Below, piece by piece: positions 4,643 through 8,683 of a DNA stretch of 8,683 bases. A program made the position numbers and the translations under genes. The notes beneath the pieces were generated by a model. It ran no database searches. It was given only the letters and a program-made list of their open reading frames with translations, and had not been told where the DNA came from. The stretch is from Deltaproteobacteria bacterium (GTDB taxonomy: Bacteria > Desulfobacterota_C > Deferrisomatia > Deferrisomatales > JACRMM01), in NCBI GenBank assembly GCA_016218905.1, contig JACRCS010000887.1, forward strand, positions 1 to 8,683, given 5' to 3'. Each line of letters begins with the position of its first letter. Position 1 is the stretch's first letter.

Positions 4643-7600
4643 ATGAACCCCACGCCCAGCGCTGCCCGGGCCCCGGCAGTCGCCGTCATGGACCTCGCGG
4701 CCCTGCTCGATCGAGAGTTCTGCCTGGACTGGCTCGAAGAGCTCACCGGGATGAGGGCTTCCGCGATCCTCGCGGTGCTGGAGGAGGAAGTGGAGCGCCA
4801 GGTCCTGACGCGAAAGGGACCGGCGACGTACGTGTTCCGGGACGACCGGAAGCGCGCGGAGCTCGTCGCGAAGATCCCCGAAGCGGACGAGCAGCGATAT
4901 CGCCGCGGGATCGTGGGGGTGCTGACGCGGGATCTGGGCGACGACGACGAGAAAGCCCTGGAACTCGCCGATCACCTGCTCCACCTGCAGAACGACTGGC
5001 GGGATTGTCAATGGCTCGTCCGAGCCGGCGAGATCCACGTACACGCCTTCCGTCGGGAGAAGGCCCTCCTCTGCTTCGAGAAAGTCATCGCCGAGCTCGC
5101 CTCGAAGCGAGGCGAGGACGAGGACCGGCTCTACGTCAAGGCCGTACTCGGCCATTCGAGCAACATCGCCGCGAGGATCGACGCCTCCCAAAGCCTGGGC
5201 TGGCTGCGCGAGGGGAAGAAGCGAGCCAAGCTCCTGAAGGGGGAGTCCTACGAACTGCTGCTCGAAATGCACATGGCCAAGTACGAGTGGCTTCAGTCGG
5301 AGTTCGAAGCCGGGCTGAAGAGGTTCAGGCGAGCGCTCGCGAGGGTTCAGGCCCTCAACGACCCGGACCTCCTGCGCCAGACGTCGAGGTTCACGACGCT
5401 CTTTCTCTTCTGGCAGGGAAGGTTCAAGGACGTCGTGTCGGCGCACGAGAGCACGCTGCCGGACGTAGAGAGACACCCCATCGGGCACTTCTACCTCGTC
5501 ACCTCGATGATGGTCGGGTACTGCTACACCGCCGCCTCGAGGCTCACCCAAGGCCTGGGCATGCTCGACGCCATCCGAGAGCACTGCCTGAACCACGGGG
5601 ACAGGTACCTCGCGGCCTACGCGTCGACGATCATCGCGATGGCGATGTTGTCGATCAACCGGCCGGAGGAGGCGTTGCGCCACCTCGAAGCGGCCTCCAA
5701 GGAGACGGGGGGAAGCCGGAACTCGGCGGCGGACCTGGTCGTTTCCGTGCTGCTCGCGCTCGCCTGGTACCGCTTGCAGGACAAGAGCGCGAGCGCCGAG
5801 CACCTCCGGAAGTTCGTCGCGGACCGGAGGGAGAGCCAGGCGATCAACTCCACCCTCCCCCCCTACCTGATCGAACTCTGCTGGGCCGTCGAACGCGGCC
5901 AGCTCCCGCCCGTTCCGGGCCTCTCCTTCGCCGACGAGATCGGAAGGATGGTGACGAGCAAGAGCTTGTTCGTCAAGGGCATCGGGCTGCGCTACCAGGC
6001 CATGTCTTGGGCCGCCAAGGGCCTTGCGACGGAGAAGATCCGACGAGCGTTCCTGCTCTCCGAGAAGTGGTTGAAGGCGTCAGGGAGTGACCCGGAGCTG
6101 GCCAAGACGCGGCTCGAACTCGCCCGCCACTGCTTCTCGGCCGGCGACGAGCGGAACGGCAAGCGAGCCATGAGGTTGGCGTCCTGCGCCCTCGGCTCGT
6201 CGCGTACAGATCTCGTACCGGACGACCTGAGGCCCTTCCTGCAGGATGCCACCCCCGACAACGCCATCCTGGCCGAGCTCATGGCCCTGCGGCCGGAGAT
6301 GGTCCTGGGAGCGGAGAACCGAAAGCTCCTCCCCCAGATCGTCGCCACCGCCAACCGGCTCACCGGCGGTGAACGGGGCGCCCTGCTCCTCGTCGACGAG
6401 ACCGCCACGCCGCCGGGTCTCCGCCTGAAAGCGTCGAAGAACCTGACGGTGGAGCAGCTGGAACACCCGAGCTTCGCGGCCTCACGGGAGATCATGGAAG
6501 GCGTCCTTCGCTGCGCCGAAGGCCGCATCTTCGAAGTGAGCTGCGCCGGCTACGGCCACCCCAAGGAGGCGATCCGCTCCGGCGTCTGCGTCCCCCTGCT
6601 GACGGGCCCAAAGGCGGTGGGAGTCCTCTACTGCGACAACCGGCTTCTGCCCGACCTCTTCAAGGAAGATCACCTGCACCTCCTCGAGTACTGCGCGGCC
6701 TTGGCTTCGCTCGAGCTGGAGAACCTGAACACCCGAGCCGAGCTGCAGCAGCTCAGGTTCAAGCAGCGGGAGCTCGACGAGTCGGTGGAGTGGGATGCCG
6801 ACCCGCTTCGTCGAGCAGACGGCGTCTTGGGCGTGAGCGCCGCGATCAACCGGGTGCTCGCCGCGGTCGAGCGCGTGGCAAAGACGGACACCGCCGTCCT
6901 CATTCTCGGGGAGACGGGCGTCGGCAAGAACGTCGTGGCCGAGGCGATCCATCGCCAGAGTCTGCGCGCCAACGGCCGCTTCGTCACCGTCCAGTGCAGC
7001 GCGCTGGCGGAAGGGCTCATCGCGAGCGAGCTCTTCGGCCACGAGAAGGGGGCGTTCACCGGCGCGAGAGACCGGAGGATCGGGCGCTTCGAGCTCGCTC
7101 ACGAGGGGACGCTCTTCATGGACGAGGTCGGCGACCTCTCCCTGGAGATCCAGGCGCGCCTGCTGCGGGTGCTCCAGAGCAAGGAGTTCGAACGGGTCGG
7201 GGGCGGGCGCGAGATCCTGACCTCGGACTTCCGGCTGATCGCCGCGACGAACCGGAATCTGGAGGAGGACGTCCGAGCGAAGTGCTTCCGCGAGGACCTC
7301 TTCTACCGCATCAACGTCTTTCCCATCTACATCCCCCCTCTGCGCCAGCGCAAGGAAGACATTCCTCTCCTCGCCCAGCACTTCCTGAGCCTCCACTCCG
7401 CGCGTCAGGGCAAGGAGTTTCGGAAGCTGCGGCAGGGCGTCCTCGACCAGATGACGGCCTACGACTGGCCCGGCAACATCCGGGAGCTCGAAAACGTCAT
7501 CCAGAGGGGGGTGATCTCCAGCCGAGCGCCCGAGTTCCAGCTGCCCCGGCTCGGCGCCGCGCAGCCGGAGGTCCCGAAGGAGCACCGCGTCGAGAGCCTC

Positions 7601-7768
7601 AAGAACAAGGAGCGCGAGTACATCCTGGGAGCCCTCCACGCCTCCGGCGGGAAGATCCACGGTCCTGGAGGGGCCGCCGAACTGCTCGAGATCAACCCCT
7701 CGACGCTCACCTCGCGCATCAAGAAGCTCGGGATCGCGCGGCCGCAGAGGAGCTCCCCGGCGGCGTGA
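4643..7768 (+). CDS. Sigma54-dependent transcriptional activator with winged-helix/TPR sensor region, GAF domain, AAA+ and Fis-type HTH
   Basis: Complete, 1041 residues, about twice the size of a typical NtrC-class activator. Residues about 15-80 resemble the winged helix that follows the ATPase in STAND/MalT-type regulators ([19 protein letters not shown]). Residues about 85-550 are helical TPR-like repeats. Residues about 558-695 form a GAF domain ([25 protein letters not shown]), followed by a coiled-coil linker. The AAA+ module has Walker A GETGVGKN (756-763), the sigma54-contacting loop GAFTGA (803-808), Walker B LFMDE with D827-E828, and [14 protein letters not shown] with the arginine finger region. 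A Fis-like HTH ends the protein (about 993-1031, [20 protein letters not shown] then [11 protein letters not shown]). There is no receiver domain, so the signal is probably a ligand or protein sensed by the TPR or GAF parts. The ATG at 4643 follows AGGGAGAGG (4628-4636); Met 18 is a less likely start. The divergent flavoprotein gene is a candidate target. Confidence 0.95.
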   Translation: MNPTPSAARAPAVAVMDLAALLDREFCLDWLEELTGMRASAILAVLEEEVERQVLTRKGPATYVFRDDRKRAELVAKIPEADEQRYRRGIVGVLTRDLGDDDEKALELADHLLHLQNDWRDCQWLVRAGEIHVHAFRREKALLCFEKVIAELASKRGEDEDRLYVKAVLGHSSNIAARIDASQSLGWLREGKKRAKLLKGESYELLLEMHMAKYEWLQSEFEAGLKRFRRALARVQALNDPDLLRQTSRFTTLFLFWQGRFKDVVSAHESTLPDVERHPIGHFYLVTSMMVGYCYTAASRLTQGLGMLDAIREHCLNHGDRYLAAYASTIIAMAMLSINRPEEALRHLEAASKETGGSRNSAADLVVSVLLALAWYRLQDKSASAEHLRKFVADRRESQAINSTLPPYLIELCWAVERGQLPPVPGLSFADEIGRMVTSKSLFVKGIGLRYQAMSWAAKGLATEKIRRAFLLSEKWLKASGSDPELAKTRLELARHCFSAGDERNGKRAMRLASCALGSSRTDLVPDDLRPFLQDATPDNAILAELMALRPEMVLGAENRKLLPQIVATANRLTGGERGALLLVDETATPPGLRLKASKNLTVEQLEHPSFAASREIMEGVLRCAEGRIFEVSCAGYGHPKEAIRSGVCVPLLTGPKAVGVLYCDNRLLPDLFKEDHLHLLEYCAALASLELENLNTRAELQQLRFKQRELDESVEWDADPLRRADGVLGVSAAINRVLAAVERVAKTDTAVLILGETGVGKNVVAEAIHRQSLRANGRFVTVQCSALAEGLIASELFGHEKGAFTGARDRRIGRFELAHEGTLFMDEVGDLSLEIQARLLRVLQSKEFERVGGGREILTSDFRLIAATNRNLEEDVRAKCFREDLFYRINVFPIYIPPLRQRKEDIPLLAQHFLSLHSARQGKEFRKLRQGVLDQMTAYDWPGNIRELENVIQRGVISSRAPEFQLPRLGAAQPEVPKEHRVESLKNKEREYILGALHASGGKIHGPGGAAELLEINPSTLTSRIKKLGIARPQRSSPAA

Positions 7769-7884
7769 CGCTGGCGGGCGCAGGCGAGGGCTCCGGAGCC
7801 GGCGTTCGATTTGGAGGATACCACCGGGGGACTGCCCCTCTCCGCAGCCGCAGCGCGCGCGCAGAGCGCGCCATCCCGGTCCGG
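7769..7884. other. Convergent gap between the sigma54 activator and the EamA transporter
   Basis: A 116-base gap between two convergent stop codons. It contains a GC-only stem, GCGCGC at 7857-7862 with GCGCGC at 7866-7871 around AGA, and a short GGGG-ACTG-CCCC hairpin near 7827-7838. Neither has a T-run, so a shared terminator is possible but not shown. Confidence 0.35.
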
Positions 7885-8683
7885 TCACAGGAATCGGGGT
7901 GGTGGGAGCCCGGCTGTGACTGCTTCGCCTTCGGACTCGTCGGGCGCGAACAGTCGGGACGGTGGGCAGGGCGTAAAGTCGCCGGCGGATGACGGGGGTT
8001 CGGCCTGCCTTCCGGCCGGCGACGGTTCCCTCCCGGATGCCGCGGTCACCACCCCGGCGCCCACGAGGGCGCAACCGGCCAGTTGAGCCCACCCGAGGGG
8101 CTCCCTGAGGAGCAGGGCCGAGAGCCCGACGGCCGAGACCGGCAGGGCCGCCGAAAGCACCCCCGCGGTGGAGGCCGAGACTCGGCTCGCCCCGGCCATG
8201 AAACAGAGGTAGCCGAGATCGGTCGCCACCAGCCCGTGGTAGAGCACTCCGAGGAGGAAGTCGCGATCCGGCGTGAAGGAGGATACGGCGTGCTCGGCGG
8301 CGGCCAGCGGTCCCGTCAGAAGCGCGGAGGCGGCCACGAGCACGGTTGTGTTCGTGACGGCGGAGACGGTCGCCCCGACCGCCTTCCGAAGGATCGTAAG
8401 GAGCGATTCGGAGAGTACCGCCGCGAGGATCAGGCCGGCCCCGAGAAGGGTCCCGCCGCTCGGGGCCGAGGGCGCGAGGTTCACGGCTGCCGCTCCGCAC
8501 ACTGCGCAGGCGACGGCAGCCCAGGTGCGCCTTCCCGGGCGTTCTCCGAGGAGCAGTGCGGCGAGGACCGCGATCCAGGCAGGGGTTGTCCCGGCGAGGA
8601 TGCCGGCGTCTCCTCCGCCGCAGAAACGCAAACCGTAGAGCATGAAGACCCGGAAGAGCACCATTCCGAACAGGCCCTGAAGC
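7885..8683 (-). CDS. EamA/DMT-family transporter (5' end beyond the window)
   Basis: The last 265 residues are visible. The frame is open to the right edge, reading LQGLFG before the first visible ATG at 8664, and an EamA protein of about 300 residues needs roughly 60 more upstream, so the true start is outside. The inner-membrane protein has repeated hydrophobic helices with the two EamA halves: GLRFCGGGDAGILAGTTPAW and ALLLGERPGRRTW in the first, and MAGASRVSASTAGVLSAALP and LLLREPLGWAQLAG in the second, with LGERP and REPL as the repeated end-of-helix signatures. This superfamily exports amino acids, metabolites or drugs; the substrate cannot be read from sequence. After the last helix (GAGVVTAA) there is an unusual hydrophilic tail of about 50 residues rich in Pro, Ser, Glu and Gly that most family members lack. 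It is convergent with the sigma54 activator. Confidence 0.88.
   Translation of the reverse strand, partial: LQGLFGMVLFRVFMLYGLRFCGGGDAGILAGTTPAWIAVLAALLLGERPGRRTWAAVACAVCGAAAVNLAPSAPSGGTLLGAGLILAAVLSESLLTILRKAVGATVSAVTNTTVLVAASALLTGPLAAAEHAVSSFTPDRDFLLGVLYHGLVATDLGYLCFMAGASRVSASTAGVLSAALPVSAVGLSALLLREPLGWAQLAGCALVGAGVVTAASGREPSPAGRQAEPPSSAGDFTPCPPSRLFAPDESEGEAVTAGLPPPRFL

Noticed and set aside
4382..5803. Minus-strand open frame of about 470 codons antisense to the activator N-terminus.
   Set aside because: No motif, shadow composition, and the opposite strand encodes clear TPR-like protein.
6482..8500. Long minus-strand open frame of about 670 codons antisense to the sigma54 activator and overlapping the EamA gene.
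   Set aside because: Its translation is arginine-, proline- and glycine-rich without domains, and it spans two real genes in other frames; it is a GC-driven shadow.
1..8683. CRISPR array, tRNA or rRNA genes, complete insertion sequence.
   Set aside because: No regularly spaced short repeats, no tRNA-like T-loop in a cloverleaf context, and no transposase with catalytic domain or paired terminal repeats were found by eye.

Overview
The window is a GC-rich stretch of bacterial chromosome. An outer-membrane beta-barrel gene with a signal peptide points to a Gram-negative host. A large TPR-GAF-sigma54 activator and a DUF1302-type barrel would suit an uncultured Myxococcota, Desulfobacterota, Acidobacteriota or similar lineage, but no taxonomic marker here settles it.

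Layout, left to right. At 1-443 (minus) is the N-terminal part of a DUF1302-like outer-membrane protein, cut by the window edge. It is followed by about 350 bases with no gene. At 801-1628 (minus) lies a gene graveyard of three abutting fragments: a short coding remnant that may be the C-terminus of a transposase, the C-terminal half of an ImmA/IrrE (COG2856) zinc peptidase with a frameshift and no N-terminus, and a second copy of the 3' end of the flavoprotein gene found further right. At 1844-2314 (plus) is an intact ssb gene. A 350-base convergent gap with two GC-rich hairpins follows. At 2669-4309 (minus) is a complete flavoprotein of the fumarate reductase/succinate dehydrogenase/L-aspartate oxidase superfamily. 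Divergent from it, across a 333-base regulatory region with a pair of AT-rich operator-like repeats, is a 1041-residue sigma54-dependent activator (4643-7768, plus). At 7885-8683 (minus) is an EamA-family transporter that runs off the right edge.

There is no evident multi-gene operon, since every intact gene is flanked by genes on the opposite strand or by a gap. The only suggestive functional pair is the flavoprotein and the divergent sigma54 activator, which share one intergenic region. The most unusual structural feature is that ssb is bracketed by two direct copies of the flavoprotein 3' end, 328 bp long and about 94% identical with no indels. Recombination between them would remove ssb on a 1364-bp circle. 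I see no CRISPR array, tRNA, rRNA or complete mobile element, and no convincing new multi-gene system.
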